Shown here: piece by piece, positions 17,174 through 27,557 of the stretch
Numbering within the stretch: position 1 is the stretch's first letter
Layout of the letters: each line of letters opens with the position of its first letter
Origin: Pirellulaceae bacterium
GTDB taxonomy: Bacteria > Planctomycetota > Planctomycetia > Pirellulales > Pirellulaceae
Direction: 5' to 3'
Length of the DNA: 64,000 nt
NCBI GenBank assembly: GCA_026004775.1
Contig: BPJU01000004.1
Span: 248,001 to 312,000, forward strand
Translations under genes and position numbers: made by a program
The notes under the pieces: model-generated
The model's database searches: none
The model's input: only the letters and a program-made list of their open reading frames with translations
Told to the model about the DNA's origin: nothing

Positions 17174-17795
17174 GTCACCCCGGCCCTCTACCCTAAAGGG
17201 GGGGGAGGGAGTAGGGTTTTTCCACTTGCCACCAGCAACGGCATTCGACTACTTATTCCAGACGGTCAGGAATCGGGTTGGCCAACGCCCGGCGCCTTCT
17301 CTGCTGTTGATAGTCCTGGCACTCGGCAGAAAGATTGATTGTTGAAAAAATGGTCTATTATTCTGATTTTATCTTTTTATCTTTTCGCCATTACCATGGG
17401 ACGTTAACAACCAGAAAGGACTCGCGCGCCTTGAGTCGCAAGACATGGACACTGGCCGGCCAGCCGCGGCTGCCGGCTAACCAACCGTGCACGATTACCG
17501 TTGTTAAAACCACCTAAACATTCGCCATGTCCTGACCGCTGTAGCGAAGTGTTTCGATTCTTTATAGCTTCTCTTCCACGATAAGTGCCTCCTGCGCACG
17601 GCGCTTTCCTCCTGAAGGGGCAGAGGGAGAATCTTTTTGCGCTTCCCGCCAGCTCTCTCCCGCTGAACAAGACATGTCGAAATCCGTGGACGAGTACCAG
17701 GCCAATAATCCGGCGTGTATAAAAATCTCGCCCAAACTCAAGAGGCGATCGTTTGCCTATCCGTGCCCAGCGGTTATCCCACACGCCAACGCCGC

Positions 17796-18599
17796 TTACA
17801 CAAAAGGAAACCTTTCATCCAATGGAGATTGTGCCAGCTCAATAAGGAACTCCGAGAGACGCTCCACCAGAATCCGCATCAACGCTTGTCCCTTTTCGGC
17901 CGTAGCGCAATGCGGGTTGCCCGCCCCGGATTGGGTGGTCAATAGGTGCCAGGGACGAGTAATCGTCACCCAGCCATCTTCCAAAGCGCGGAACCGAAAC
18001 CGAGCGGTCTTACCGTCGTCGGCCAGCAGTTTGCCCGAAACATCTCTGGCAATCAGATGCGGGAAAAACGCCAAGGCGAAGGAAGTTTCCATTTCGCCGG
18101 CGTGATCGTCCGGATGTTCAAAGAGGGAAGACGCCTCTTGCCGAACAGCCTGGTACCAATTGCAAAGGAATATCCAGACTGACGTACGGCCGTACAGCTC
18201 GCGCAGCACCGGCTTTAGATCGTTGCCGCCGTGGCTGTTGAGCAAGAGCAGCTTGCGGACTCCGGACCGCTCCAACGATTCGACCACATCTCGGATCACC
18301 GCCAGCAACGTGGACGGTGACACATTCAGTGCAAACGGGAATGCTTGCAGATTCGTTTCGGTACCGAACGGCATCACCGGCAGCAACAGTACCGCAGCTC
18401 CCTGCTGGTAGGCCCGCTCACAGATCTTTTCCCCGATAATTTGAGCTTCCAAACAATCCGTTCCGTAGGGCAAGTGCAGGTTGTGCGGCTCAACAGCTCC
18501 GAACGGCCAGACGGCGACCTCGACGCGCCGATCGCGCAACAGTCCGTAATTCGTTTCGGCCAATACCCAGGGGCGCAGGGATGGTGCTTGTTGGTTCAT
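17796..18599 (-). CDS. Creatininase family amidohydrolase
   Basis: A 267-residue cytoplasmic protein. The family signature is present: EPHNLHLPYGTD gives Glu37, His39, His42 and Asp48, LLLLNSHGGND carries the next His, and HAGEMETS supplies the Glu. These are the usual ligands of the paired metal site. The family covers creatinine amidohydrolase and related hydrolases, including one used in mycofactocin and riboflavin-like pathways, so the substrate cannot be named from sequence. It is 94 bases downstream of the DUF1570 gene on the same strand. Confidence 0.88.
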   Translation of the reverse strand: MNQQAPSLRPWVLAETNYGLLRDRRVEVAVWPFGAVEPHNLHLPYGTDCLEAQIIGEKICERAYQQGAAVLLLPVMPFGTETNLQAFPFALNVSPSTLLAVIRDVVESLERSGVRKLLLLNSHGGNDLKPVLRELYGRTSVWIFLCNWYQAVRQEASSLFEHPDDHAGEMETSFALAFFPHLIARDVSGKLLADDGKTARFRFRALEDGWVTITRPWHLLTTQSGAGNPHCATAEKGQALMRILVERLSEFLIELAQSPLDERFPFV

Positions 18600-18693
18600 C
18601 GCAGGTTCTCTTGCATCGCGGAGTCACGCGCATCGTTACCGCTGGGCGGCCGCGTCAATCCGAGCCCGTCGAAGCAGACGGCTTAAGTCCCTC

Positions 18694-20586
18694 TTACTGG
18701 CTCTCGATCCGCAGCGCTGGTCGTTGCTGTTTGAGTCGTGCACGTCCGGCGGCCGTGGTGGCCGTGCCGGACAGGTCCAGGTACTCCAGCTTGGGCAGTT
18801 GCGCCAGAGCCGGCAGAACCGCGTCGGTAACCTGCGTGTCGGCGAGCACCAGGTGGCGAAGTTCCGGCAATTGCGCAAGCCGCTTGATCGCCTCGTCCCC
18901 CAGCGGCAACCCCGTAAGATCCAGCTCCTCCAGTTGCGTCAATTGTGCGACATAGGCCAATGCCGCCTCGGTGATCCGAGTGCCTTCCAGGCTGAGCCTC
19001 CGCAGCCCTTTGGCTTTCGACAGCACCGCTGCACCCCGGTCGGTGATAGGCGTGTACGAAAGGTCCAGCCACTGGAGCGATTCCAGCGGCAGTTGCGCCA
19101 ACTGATCATCGTTGACGCTGCCGAACGCCAGCACCAATTCACGGGCGTCCGGCTCGAACCGCTCGCCGGCCGTATCTCGCAGAAATGCAGCGTAGCGGCG
19201 ATTCATTTCGTCGGGCGTCAGGCCGGTAAGCTCCCACAGCGTGTGGAGTTCGTCGCGTTGTTGATAGATCTGTTGCACGTATTGGATGAAGCTGGTCCGA
19301 TACTTGCCTGCTTCGGCAGTCATGAAAAAATGGGCCCAACCGGCTGCCTGGCTATAAAGTGCGGCGATATTCGGATCGGACTGGACCGTGCGGCGATCCA
19401 GTCGCACGAACTCCTCGGCCGGCACGTAGAATTGGCCTCGTAAAGCCCGATAGCGGGCATACTGAAGCCGCGCCGACTGCGGCCCCCCCACCACCGCCAC
19501 GTTATCCCGCCACCGTAACGATTCCATAAAAAGAGCCATCCCTTCGATGGCCCACACGTTGCCTTTTTCGCCCGGGCCGGGCGAGGTACGTACGGTTTCG
19601 GCAAACAACTGGTGGGTCACTTCATGCCAGAGCGTTGTGCGGATCCGTTCCCATTCTCCGTGTACCACCACTGCTCGGTGGGTGTCCAAATAAATCCCCA
19701 CGGTTTTGTCGACCTGAGGGATGTCACTTTGCAGAAGCTCGACATAGCGTTGCCGGTCGCGGAACCAGAGAACAAGGTGCTTGGAGCGGCGAGCTGTGGC
19801 GGCCGGTGCTCCTCGTTCCAATCGCTGGGCCAGAAGAGGCCCATTACCCCAGAAGTCGAAAAAAAGCTGCCGCCAGACCAGATGAAACCGCTCCAGCTCG
19901 CGTGCCAGTGCTTCTCCCGGCTCGGCACCTACATCCGTTAGAATCATGAAATGCGGCGAGACGATTCGGTAATAACCACGCGCCTCCCAGCCGTATCGGC
20001 GTTCGGGAGTCGTGCCCAACGTGCTGCTGATGGTGTCTGCGGCATACGTCCATTTGCCATCCTGACGCCGATAGCCCAGAGCCGAACGAATGGTCTCGTC
20101 GTCCGGCCATTCCCATAAAGCTTCGTGCAACAGTTGGTAACTCCAGGCTGGCCAAGTGGCGACAGCTTGTCGCGCCACTTCTCGCAGCCGTTCGGCATGC
20201 CGCCGCCGCGCCTCGAAGAAAGCATTCCAACCGGAATCATCGGATCCAGTTGGCCGATCCAGTTCGTCCGGAGGAACGAAGAGATAAATACAAAACGGCC
20301 GCCTTTCCAGCCACCGCAGCCGCTGGGCGATCGCTTGACCCAGTTGCGCATCCGCCGCCGTTGCGGCCGCCAGTCGCTCAAGCTCGACCCGGTACGCCTG
20401 ATCCGCCTCCCGGCGGAGTTGTTCAGCGGTTGCATCGGCCCGGGCTTCCGTTCGGGCAAGCGGCGCAAGCGCTGCCCACATTACCAGCAGCAACCAAGGC
20501 CGGCCCGACCACGGACCGATGAGTCGGTGGTCGGCAACCGGCCCAGGCCGATTTGTACCCGAATTGGTTCGTACGTTATGGGTCAC
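18694..20586 (-). CDS. Secreted DUF1570-type protein with HEXXH site and C-terminal leucine-rich repeats
   Basis: The start is a GTG at 20586 that overlaps the upstream stop by 4 bases (GTGA), so translation is probably coupled. The N-terminus has a signal peptide ([21 protein letters not shown]). The central region resembles DUF1570, with [13 protein letters not shown] giving a gluzincin-like HEXXH at His321/Glu322/His325 and the later [15 protein letters not shown] possibly supplying the third ligand. From about residue 480, five or so leucine-rich repeats follow ([73 protein letters not shown]). The arrangement suggests a peptidase-like domain with a binding platform. Confidence 0.85.
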   Translation of the reverse strand: MTHNVRTNSGTNRPGPVADHRLIGPWSGRPWLLLVMWAALAPLARTEARADATAEQLRREADQAYRVELERLAAATAADAQLGQAIAQRLRWLERRPFCIYLFVPPDELDRPTGSDDSGWNAFFEARRRHAERLREVARQAVATWPAWSYQLLHEALWEWPDDETIRSALGYRRQDGKWTYAADTISSTLGTTPERRYGWEARGYYRIVSPHFMILTDVGAEPGEALARELERFHLVWRQLFFDFWGNGPLLAQRLERGAPAATARRSKHLVLWFRDRQRYVELLQSDIPQVDKTVGIYLDTHRAVVVHGEWERIRTTLWHEVTHQLFAETVRTSPGPGEKGNVWAIEGMALFMESLRWRDNVAVVGGPQSARLQYARYRALRGQFYVPAEEFVRLDRRTVQSDPNIAALYSQAAGWAHFFMTAEAGKYRTSFIQYVQQIYQQRDELHTLWELTGLTPDEMNRRYAAFLRDTAGERFEPDARELVLAFGSVNDDQLAQLPLESLQWLDLSYTPITDRGAAVLSKAKGLRRLSLEGTRITEAALAYVAQLTQLEELDLTGLPLGDEAIKRLAQLPELRHLVLADTQVTDAVLPALAQLPKLEYLDLSGTATTAAGRARLKQQRPALRIESQ

Positions 20587-21578
20587 TCTTCGAATGCAGC
20601 GTCAAAGGCGCGCAAGCTGGGTGAGAAGTCCAGCTTCCGCGTAAACTGGCACGCTTCACGAGCGCCAAACTCGCGGTCCATCCCCGAGTCTTCCCATTCG
20701 ATCGACAACGGTCCATTGTACCCGATGTCGTTCAAAGCCCGAATAATCTCTTCGAAGTTGATCGCCCCGCGACCCGGACTGCGGAAATCCCAGCCGCGAC
20801 GCGGATCTCCGAAATTCAAATGGCTCGACAGAATCCCCGAACGCCCGTTGAGCGTGGTGATGGCGTCCTTGATATGCACGTGGTAGATCCGGTCGGGAAA
20901 CGCCCGAATGAACTCGACCGGATCCACACCCTGCCAATGCAGGTGACTCGGGTCAAAATTGAATCCGAACTCCTCACGCCGATCAATCGCCTCCAGGGCC
21001 CGCTGAGCCGTATACAGATCGAAGGCGATCTCCGTCGGATGGACTTCCAGCGCGAACTTCACCCCACACTCGCCAAACACATCCAATATCGGATGGAACC
21101 GCTCGGCAAACAGCTCGAATCCGGCATCGATCATTTTGGAAGGCACCGGAGGAAACGAATACAAAAGATGCCAGATACTCGATCCGGTAAAACCGTTGAC
21201 GACGCTCACACCGAACTTCTTCGCCGCTCGGGCCGTGTTCTTCAATTCTTCGGCTGCCCGTTGGTTGACCCCGTCCGGATCGCCATCTCCCCATACGTAG
21301 TCGGGCAAAATGGCCTTATGCCGCTCATCGATCCGATCACATACGGCCTGACCCACCAGGTGGTTGCTGATGGCATGGCACTGAAGACCATACTTGTCCA
21401 ACAGCTCGCGCTTCCGAGCGCAGTAGCTCTCGTCGGCCAACGCCTTGTCCACCTCGAAATGGTCTCCCCAGCAAGCCAGTTCGATGCCGTCGTAGCCGAA
21501 CTCCTTTGCCTTCCGAGCCATCTCCTCCAAGGGCAGATCCGCCCACTGGCCGGTAAACAACGTGATCGGTCGTGCCAT
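20583..21578 (-). CDS. Sugar phosphate isomerase/epimerase (xylose isomerase-like TIM barrel)
   Basis: A 331-residue protein starting at ATG 21578, with AAGGAG 7 bases upstream. The barrel is recognisable from [84 protein letters not shown] and [13 protein letters not shown], which carry the usual Glu/Asp/His metal ligands. Homologues act on inositols and sugar derivatives; the substrate is not evident. It is the first gene of a two-gene unit, overlapping the DUF1570 gene by 4 bases. Confidence 0.9.
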   Translation of the reverse strand: MARPITLFTGQWADLPLEEMARKAKEFGYDGIELACWGDHFEVDKALADESYCARKRELLDKYGLQCHAISNHLVGQAVCDRIDERHKAILPDYVWGDGDPDGVNQRAAEELKNTARAAKKFGVSVVNGFTGSSIWHLLYSFPPVPSKMIDAGFELFAERFHPILDVFGECGVKFALEVHPTEIAFDLYTAQRALEAIDRREEFGFNFDPSHLHWQGVDPVEFIRAFPDRIYHVHIKDAITTLNGRSGILSSHLNFGDPRRGWDFRSPGRGAINFEEIIRALNDIGYNGPLSIEWEDSGMDREFGAREACQFTRKLDFSPSLRAFDAAFEE

Positions 21579-22052
21579 ACGGGACTCCTTAGTTGTGAAT
21601 CGCGCCTGTCCGGCATATAGCCAACGGGAACCGATCTATTCTGCCGTACATCGGCTCGGTTCTGCAACCGTCCTGCCCGGCGATTTGCCGAGCAATTTAT
21701 AGCGTTCGAACAGTGGCCTTCAATGTGTGGTACGCTATATCCGGCGAAAACGGCGATCTGCCAGGGAATCCATTTGGTTCCAACATCAGGTACGCGGCTG
21801 GCGACGGGTGGTAACGGCTGTATCAGATGCGCCGAGTCGCACTATGCTGCCAATCGGGACGCTTGGTGCGCGATACAGAGAAGAAGGAGTGCCTTTGGCC
21901 GGTTCGAATCCGCTGGTGTTGATTGCTTTGTGAGTCTGGAATGCCTAAGCTGGAAAAAGGGCTAGTACGAGCCGGCCTTCCAGAGGCTGCGTCAGAATTC
22001 GGCCTGGCTGGCTAGAGCCTGGAAATATGCGTCTTTCCAAGGTGTTTTCGGG
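21579..22052. other. Divergent intergenic region
   Basis: It must contain promoters for the leftward isomerase/DUF1570 unit and the rightward secreted protein. I see no obvious repeat, hairpin or gene. Confidence 0.45.
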
Positions 22053-23069
22053 ATGTTCTGGTCGTTTCTATTACCACTATGCCTGGCCGGACAAGCAACG
22101 GCAGCCGGCACGCAGCCGCAGGTGCCGATCTATTTCGAATTGATTATGGACCGCGGATTCCCCGTGGGCGAAGAACGCGTTTGGCTGGAACAGTTGGCCA
22201 AAATCCCTGGCGTTTCTATCCGCATTCGGGCCGCCGAGTTGGGTGAGCAACCGAAAATCGAGCGTGAAGGACGAGGCTGGCGCGTGCTGGGCAGGCTCAC
22301 CGCTGCCAATCGACTGGTGCTTCCGGGAGCCCAATTCGCTTTGGGGGATCAGGCCGCACTGGCCGGCTACGTGACGCGCCTTCGCAACGATGGCCCCGAT
22401 GCGGTTACGTTGCCGCCCGGACCATTCGGCCTTACCGAACAGAACTTCAAGGAGTTGTTCGAAAAACTCCAGCCCCCGGTAGGTCAGTCGACGGCCAACA
22501 TGCCGGTGGACGAGTTCGTTCGCATGGTTGCCCGCCGATCCGGACTGGCGATCGAACCTGCTCCGGACGTGTTGGCCCAGTGGGCGACGTCCCGAGTACA
22601 AGACGAACTGTCGGAATTAAGCTTGGGGACAGCACTGGCTGCGGCGGTGCGCCCCTGGGGATGGGTCGTCACGGTTGATCGCTCAGGGGGGATGACGCGG
22701 CTGCGAGTTGTTCCGCCCGACCAGGCCAGGGGTTATTGGCCGATCGGCTACCAGCCGGAGGGAACGGTACGCCGGACGCTGCCGGCGCTGTTTACTTTCC
22801 TTACGGTGGAAATCACCGATACCCCGCTTTCGGATGTACTGGAGGCTGTTCGAGGGCGGCTTCGCGTGCCGATTCTGGTGGACCACAATGGATTGGCCCG
22901 CGAAGGTATTCGCCTGGAAGAAGTGCAGGTGACTCTTCCTTCGACACGCACTTACTACAAACGCATTCTGGACCAGGCCCTCTCCAAGGCGCGGCTGCGT
23001 GTTGAATTGCGGGTTGACGAAGGCGGACGGCCGTTTTTGTGGGTGGTGCCGATCCGACAATCACCCTAG
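22053..23069 (+). CDS. Secreted protein of unknown function with a secretin/STN-like tail
   Basis: A 338-residue protein starting at ATG 22053 with a short signal peptide (FWSFLLPLCLAGQATA). The N-terminal half has no recognisable domain. From about residue 155 two similar segments follow: VDEFVRMVARRSGLAIEPAPD...LSLGTALAAAVRPWGW and VEITDTPLSDVLEAVRGRLRVPILVD. These resemble the short beta-alpha-beta repeats of secretin N-terminal and STN domains, the second more clearly. I cannot tell whether it belongs to a secretion system; no secretin or ATPase gene is nearby. It stops 9 bases short of the convergent DUF1338 gene. Confidence 0.7.
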   Translation: MFWSFLLPLCLAGQATAAGTQPQVPIYFELIMDRGFPVGEERVWLEQLAKIPGVSIRIRAAELGEQPKIEREGRGWRVLGRLTAANRLVLPGAQFALGDQAALAGYVTRLRNDGPDAVTLPPGPFGLTEQNFKELFEKLQPPVGQSTANMPVDEFVRMVARRSGLAIEPAPDVLAQWATSRVQDELSELSLGTALAAAVRPWGWVVTVDRSGGMTRLRVVPPDQARGYWPIGYQPEGTVRRTLPALFTFLTVEITDTPLSDVLEAVRGRLRVPILVDHNGLAREGIRLEEVQVTLPSTRTYYKRILDQALSKARLRVELRVDEGGRPFLWVVPIRQSP

Positions 23070-23077
23070 TTGCCGGT

Positions 23078-24037
23078 CTAGCGGGGGCGCGTCATCTCGA
23101 AAAGATGCGTCGCTTGAGGTCCCAGGAACCCTTCGAATCGTACGCTCTGTCCGGTAGCCGGATCGCGGACCGATCCACGCTCAGCCAGTTCGAAGTAGGC
23201 GTACGTCCAGGGCACCGTGGTTTCTTGGCCGCCGTCAGTGACCGTAACGTCGCAGACGACGGCGGCGGTTGCGGTTTGGCGCAAGATCGAACCCCGCTCG
23301 CCCTCAATCTCCTCTTTCATCGGCACGCCCGACTTGCGCAACAGTTCCGCCGTCTTTTCGATATCGTCCAATTCAGGCACACCGTGCGAATTGATCAGTG
23401 AGGTAAAATGATTGACGTTGTATCCATGCACCAATACCCATGCCCCATATTGGCTGGACTGATGGACGGCCAGGAGATCATCTTTTCGAGGCGGCGGCCA
23501 CGGCAATTGTTCGATGAAACTCAACACCGTCTCCAGCAGCTCGGCTTGTTGCAATGAAGTTTGTTCCTCCAGACGACACAATGCCGCCAGCAGCTCCACG
23601 GACGGCAGCGGCCGATGAGCCTCCAGCGACCGCTGGAAAACAGGGAGAATCGACGCCGGCAGGCGCCATGTTTGCAACTCAGAGATAAAAAGTTTCGGCA
23701 ACATCCCATTCGGATGCTGATAGTGAACGGCGGCCAGATGCTTGTCGTCGAACCAGTAAGTCCCAGCCGCTCGATAACCGAGGCATTCGAACAACCGCCC
23801 CAATACGGCAATGCCCGTCATGGGCTGTTGCCATGCAATAGTCCGGAAAGCGATGTGATCGTTGTGGAAGTGCGCATGATACTGCTGCAAAAGTTCTTCA
23901 TATGTCTTTACGTAGCTTACCCGTTCGCGATAGCGTATCCACAGCCGATCGAACAGAGACGCCAGAAACTGCTCGGCAGCATCCGGACCGGCACAGCGCC
24001 GGTGCGGTCCGTCCACAGGCACGTTGAGCTTAGTCAT
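23078..24037 (-). CDS. DUF1338 protein, probable 2-oxoadipate dioxygenase/decarboxylase (HglS-like)
   Basis: A 319-residue protein with ATG 24037 and GGAG 8 bases upstream. The family landmarks are HAHFHNDHIAFRT (with the His used for iron), HGYNVNHFTSLIN and a late TYAYFELAERG carrying the Glu. Members of DUF1338 convert 2-oxoadipate to 2-hydroxyglutarate with loss of CO2, using Fe(II) and O2. It faces, across 220 bases, an aminotransferase and an ALDH7-type dehydrogenase, which would supply the upstream steps from lysine. The family call is strong; the substrate follows from the family and the neighbours. Confidence 0.85.
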   Translation of the reverse strand: MTKLNVPVDGPHRRCAGPDAAEQFLASLFDRLWIRYRERVSYVKTYEELLQQYHAHFHNDHIAFRTIAWQQPMTGIAVLGRLFECLGYRAAGTYWFDDKHLAAVHYQHPNGMLPKLFISELQTWRLPASILPVFQRSLEAHRPLPSVELLAALCRLEEQTSLQQAELLETVLSFIEQLPWPPPRKDDLLAVHQSSQYGAWVLVHGYNVNHFTSLINSHGVPELDDIEKTAELLRKSGVPMKEEIEGERGSILRQTATAAVVCDVTVTDGGQETTVPWTYAYFELAERGSVRDPATGQSVRFEGFLGPQATHLFEMTRPR

Positions 24038-24257
24038 CCAAGATACTCCGTCCGTAGCAATTCGGTCGGATTTTCCAGGGGCACAAGGTGATCGACCAGT
24101 GTACCCCAGATAATATGCGACAACAGTATTGTACCAATTCGCCGGGTATTGGGCAGTCGCTTCCAGCTTGCCGGTCGGTTGCGGGCGCGGTGCATCATCG
24201 TGCTTGCCCCGGGTTTCGGGCGGGCTAGGATAAAAAGAGAAGCAAAGGGGATCACTT

Positions 24258-25640
24258 ATGTTACGCCCATTAGCTGACGAGCCGGTGCCGCATTTGGTGA
24301 CGGAATTGCCCGGCCCACAAGCTCGCCAGTTGATCGCCGAAGACGAGCGGTACTTGTCTCCTTCGTATACGCGTGTCTACCCGCTGGCCGTGGCGCGCGG
24401 AAGCGGCGTGGTGATCGAGGATGTGGACGGAAACCGGTTCTTGGATTTTACGGCCGGTATCGCCGTCTGCTCGACCGGCCACTGCCATCCTCGTGTGGTA
24501 CAGGCGATCCAGCGACAGGCCGAGCAACTGCTGCACATGTCGGGCACCGACTTTTATTATGCGCCGCAAAAGGACCTGGCGCGGCGACTGGCTCTGGCGG
24601 CTCCCGGGAAAGATCCCAAACGCGTCTTCTTTACCAACTCTGGAGCCGAAGCGATCGAGGCCGCCTTCAAACTGGCTCGTTTCCACACCGGCCGCAAACA
24701 GATCATCGCATTCCGAGGGGCTTTTCACGGCCGGACGCTGGGAGCACTGTCGTTGACGGCCAGCAAGGTGGTGCAGCGCCGGCGCTTCGCACCGCTGGTG
24801 CCCAACGTCAGCCACATTGATTTTCCTTATTGTTTTCGATGTCCGCGGCGAGCGGCCGACGGGTGTTGCGGCCAGCCCCTGGAACAGCTCCAGCAGCTTT
24901 TCCGGCAAATCGTGGCTCCCGACGAAGTTGCCGCCGTGTTTGTGGAACCGATACAAGGCGAGGGGGGATACATCGTGCCGCCGGCCGATTTCCACCGGCG
25001 CCTCCGCCAGATCACTCAAGAACATGGGATCCTGCTGGTCGCCGACGAAGTCCAAACCGGCATGGGACGCACAGGCCGGTTGTTCGCGATGGAGCATTTC
25101 GGAGTCGAACCGGATATCATCTGTTTGGCCAAAGGGATCGCTTCCGGAATGCCGCTGGGGGCGATGATCGCACGAGCGGACATCATGACCTGGCCTCGCG
25201 GTTCCCACGCCAGTACCTTCGGCGGCAATCCGGTCTCGTGTGCCGCCGCCCTGGCCACGCTCGATCTGTTGGAAGAAGGACTCGTCGACCACGCGGCTCG
25301 CATGGGACGCCTGCTGCTGGACGCCCTGAACCGACTTGCTCGCCGCTACCCGATCATCGGCGATGTGCGAGGATTGGGACTGATGATCGGCATGGAATTG
25401 GTCCACCCAAGCGGTCCGCAAGCCGGGCAACCTTTCCCCGAAGCAGCCCAACGAGTATTGGACGGCTGTTTCCGGCGCGGGTTGCTGCTGCTGACCTGCG
25501 GCGAAAGTACGGTCAGATTCTGTCCGCCCCTGGTAGTTCAACAGCGCCATATCGAAGCCGCTATCCAAATACTGGACGAAGTGATTGCCCAGATCGATCG
25601 TGAAGCAGCCGCCCTTGCGACCGGCAAGGGCACCCCGTGA
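24258..25640 (+). CDS. Class III aminotransferase, candidate lysine 6-aminotransferase
   Basis: A 460-residue PLP enzyme starting at ATG 24258, just after AAAGGGGATC. Fold-type I class III motifs are clear: FLDFTAGIAVCSTGHCHP, VFFTNSGAEAIEAAFKLAR, GAFHGRTLGALSLT, VEPIQGEGGYIVPP, ILLVADEVQTGMGRTG and IICLAKGIASGMPLGA with the PLP Lys. A short Cys-rich insert (FRCPRRAADGCC) is noteworthy and matches the acetylornithine/4-aminobutyrate-like subgroup also found in archaea. The ALDH7 gene follows after 57 bases in the same direction, and DUF1338 is divergent, so lysine is the best guess for substrate; ornithine or 4-aminobutyrate cannot be excluded. Confidence 0.87.
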   Translation: MLRPLADEPVPHLVTELPGPQARQLIAEDERYLSPSYTRVYPLAVARGSGVVIEDVDGNRFLDFTAGIAVCSTGHCHPRVVQAIQRQAEQLLHMSGTDFYYAPQKDLARRLALAAPGKDPKRVFFTNSGAEAIEAAFKLARFHTGRKQIIAFRGAFHGRTLGALSLTASKVVQRRRFAPLVPNVSHIDFPYCFRCPRRAADGCCGQPLEQLQQLFRQIVAPDEVAAVFVEPIQGEGGYIVPPADFHRRLRQITQEHGILLVADEVQTGMGRTGRLFAMEHFGVEPDIICLAKGIASGMPLGAMIARADIMTWPRGSHASTFGGNPVSCAAALATLDLLEEGLVDHAARMGRLLLDALNRLARRYPIIGDVRGLGLMIGMELVHPSGPQAGQPFPEAAQRVLDGCFRRGLLLLTCGESTVRFCPPLVVQQRHIEAAIQILDEVIAQIDREAAALATGKGTP

Positions 25641-25697
25641 TCCAGCAGAGCTTCGCAAGCAGGTTGCCCGCTGCCGTCCAGCTACGGAGCGATCGCC

Positions 25698-27224
25698 ATG
25701 ACCAGTGATGCGATTCTCGACAAGTTCGGTATTACCGGCCAACAGTCGGGCGTGTGGTGCGGGGAATGGCTGGCCGGAGAAGGCGGCCAGCTCGTTTCGA
25801 TCAACCCGTCCACCGGGAAACCGCTGGGCGTTGTGCGGCAAGCATCGCGCAGAGAATACGACCAGGTGGTGGAACGAGCAGCAGAAGCGTTTCGACTGTG
25901 GCGCAGAGTACCGGCACCGAAGCGGGGCGAAGTGGTGCGGCAATTGGGTGAAGCGCTACGCCGATACAAGCGTGACCTAGGGTATCTGATTACGCTCGAG
26001 GCGGGAAAAATCCGCAGCGAAGCCGAAGGCGAAGTGCAAGAGATGATCGACATGTGCGATTTTGCCGTCGGCTTGTCCCGGCAACTGTATGGGTTGACGA
26101 TCGCCAGCGAACGGCCGAACCACCGGTTGTTCGAGCAGTGGCACCCGCTGGGCGTAATCGGCATTATCACGGCTTTCAATTTTCCCGTGGCGGTCTGGTC
26201 GTGGAATGCCGCGTTGGCTGCCGTCTGCGGCGATGCCATGATCTGGAAACCGTCGCAACTGACACCGCTTGCCGCCGTCGCCGTGCAACGGATTATCGAG
26301 CAAGTCGTGGGCGATGAGCCATGGAAAGCGATATTCAGTCTTTGCGTCGGTACAGGTCAGGATGTCGGTACCTGGATGGCGGACGACCCGCGGCTACCGC
26401 TCATCTCAGCCACCGGCAGTTGCGCCATGGGGCGAGCCTTGGCCCAACGCGTAGCCGCTCGCCTGGGACGTTCGCTGCTGGAACTGGGAGGAAACAACGG
26501 CGTGATTATTGCGCCATCGGCCAATCTGGAATTGGCTCTGCGAGCTGTCACGTTCGCCGCCGTCGGCACTGCCGGACAACGCTGTACCACACTACGGCGG
26601 TTGTTCGTGCACGAGTCCATCTTCGAATCATTTGTGGCGCGTCTGGTTGAGGCTTATCGATCGATACGGATCGGCAATCCATGGGAAGAAGGCGTGCTGA
26701 TGGGGCCGCTTATTCGCCAGGAGGCCGTTGCGGCGATGCTGGAAGCTGTCCAGACGGCTTGCCGGCAGGGAGCCAAGTTGCTCTACGGCGGGAAGGCGCT
26801 CGAGCGGGATGGATACTTCGTTGAGCCGGCAATTGTGCAAGCCACTCCCCAGATGCCGATTGTCAGCCAGGAGACATTCGCACCGATCTTGTATGTGATG
26901 GCGTACCGTGAATGGGACGAGGTGATCCGCTGGCACAATGCGGTGCCACAGGGTTTGTCGTCGGCCGTGTTTACTCGGGATTTGCAAGAGGCTGAGCGGT
27001 TTTTGTCGGTCGAGGGGAGCGACTGCGGGATCGCCAACGTGAACATCGGTACGTCGGGCGCCGAGATCGGTGGGGCGTTTGGCGGCGAAAAGGAAACCGG
27101 CGGCGGCCGCGAAGCCGGGTCCGACGCCTGGAAAGCCTATATGCGCCGCCAAACGTGTACCGTCAACTTCGGTGACGAACTGCCGTTGGCCCAGGGTATC
27201 CGTTGGGGAAATGCCGGCCAATAA
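25698..27224 (+). CDS. Aldehyde dehydrogenase, ALDH7 (antiquitin)-like, candidate 2-aminoadipate-semialdehyde dehydrogenase
   Basis: A 508-residue NAD(P)-dependent enzyme; ATG 25698 follows GGAG by about 10 bases. The segment ERPNHRLFEQWHPLGVIGII is the hallmark of the ALDH7 group and sets it apart from other ALDHs. The active site is complete: LLELGGNNGVIIA contributes the catalytic Glu and TAGQRCTTLRRLFVHE the Cys. ALDH7 enzymes oxidise 2-aminoadipate 6-semialdehyde, the product of lysine 6-transamination. It forms a likely operon with the aminotransferase 57 bases upstream. Confidence 0.92.
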   Translation: MTSDAILDKFGITGQQSGVWCGEWLAGEGGQLVSINPSTGKPLGVVRQASRREYDQVVERAAEAFRLWRRVPAPKRGEVVRQLGEALRRYKRDLGYLITLEAGKIRSEAEGEVQEMIDMCDFAVGLSRQLYGLTIASERPNHRLFEQWHPLGVIGIITAFNFPVAVWSWNAALAAVCGDAMIWKPSQLTPLAAVAVQRIIEQVVGDEPWKAIFSLCVGTGQDVGTWMADDPRLPLISATGSCAMGRALAQRVAARLGRSLLELGGNNGVIIAPSANLELALRAVTFAAVGTAGQRCTTLRRLFVHESIFESFVARLVEAYRSIRIGNPWEEGVLMGPLIRQEAVAAMLEAVQTACRQGAKLLYGGKALERDGYFVEPAIVQATPQMPIVSQETFAPILYVMAYREWDEVIRWHNAVPQGLSSAVFTRDLQEAERFLSVEGSDCGIANVNIGTSGAEIGGAFGGEKETGGGREAGSDAWKAYMRRQTCTVNFGDELPLAQGIRWGNAGQ

Positions 27225-27365
27225 ACCACCCCGCACCCTCCGCCGGCGGCTGGCAGCCCATCCGAAATGTCGTGTCTTGGTCGCTGTTCGGGCTTGCTGC
27301 GCGCCCTCATCCAAGCGGCAAACGCCGACTCCCGCTGCTTGCGAACCGGTTCTTGAAATACGCGT

Positions 27366-27379
27366 AACCGTTCACGGTT
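27366..27379. repeat. Inverted-repeat partner 1 (near-palindrome)
   Basis: AACCGTTCACGGTT is a 6-base stem around TC. Its exact reverse complement occurs at 27558-27571. The two enclose about 180 bases that include the palindromic element. Confidence 0.6.
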
Positions 27380-27476
27380 GAATCACAGGCTGTTTCGGGG
27401 CCTCGCTTCCCCAGGTGCGGAACACTTGCGTGTTCCGCATGCGGAATGTGGACGCTTCGCGAAGATTTTTTCGTTG

Positions 27477-27526
27477 CGGAAGTCTTGCGGCGGCCGCTAC
27501 CGCGTCCGCCTTGCGACTTCCGCTAC
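27477..27526. repeat. Dispersed 50-base palindromic element, copy A
   Basis: The element begins CGGAAGTCTTGCGGCGG and ends GCGACTTCCGCTAC. Its arms pair as GGAAGTC/GACTTCC, then a 4x4 internal loop (TTGC/TTGC), then GGCGG/CCGCC. The copy at 44512-44561 has the same outer sequences and the same length, and differs mainly in the loop region. Confidence 0.75.
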
Positions 27527-27557
27527 CCCATAAGCCAATATCATGTTCTTCATTTGC

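Larger units (their letters stand above)
16620..17795. other. Long non-coding stretch with GC-rich palindromic repeats
   Basis: About 1.2 kb without a convincing gene. It contains the two repeat copies listed separately (16833-16955 and 17015-17173). Between 16639 and about 16840 a minus-strand frame looks weakly coding (ERIEALRRALPEQQATDLVVEVGDRI in two segments) but has no start codon, so it could be the tail of a lost gene. From 17345 to 17795 nothing is recognisable. Confidence 0.5.
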
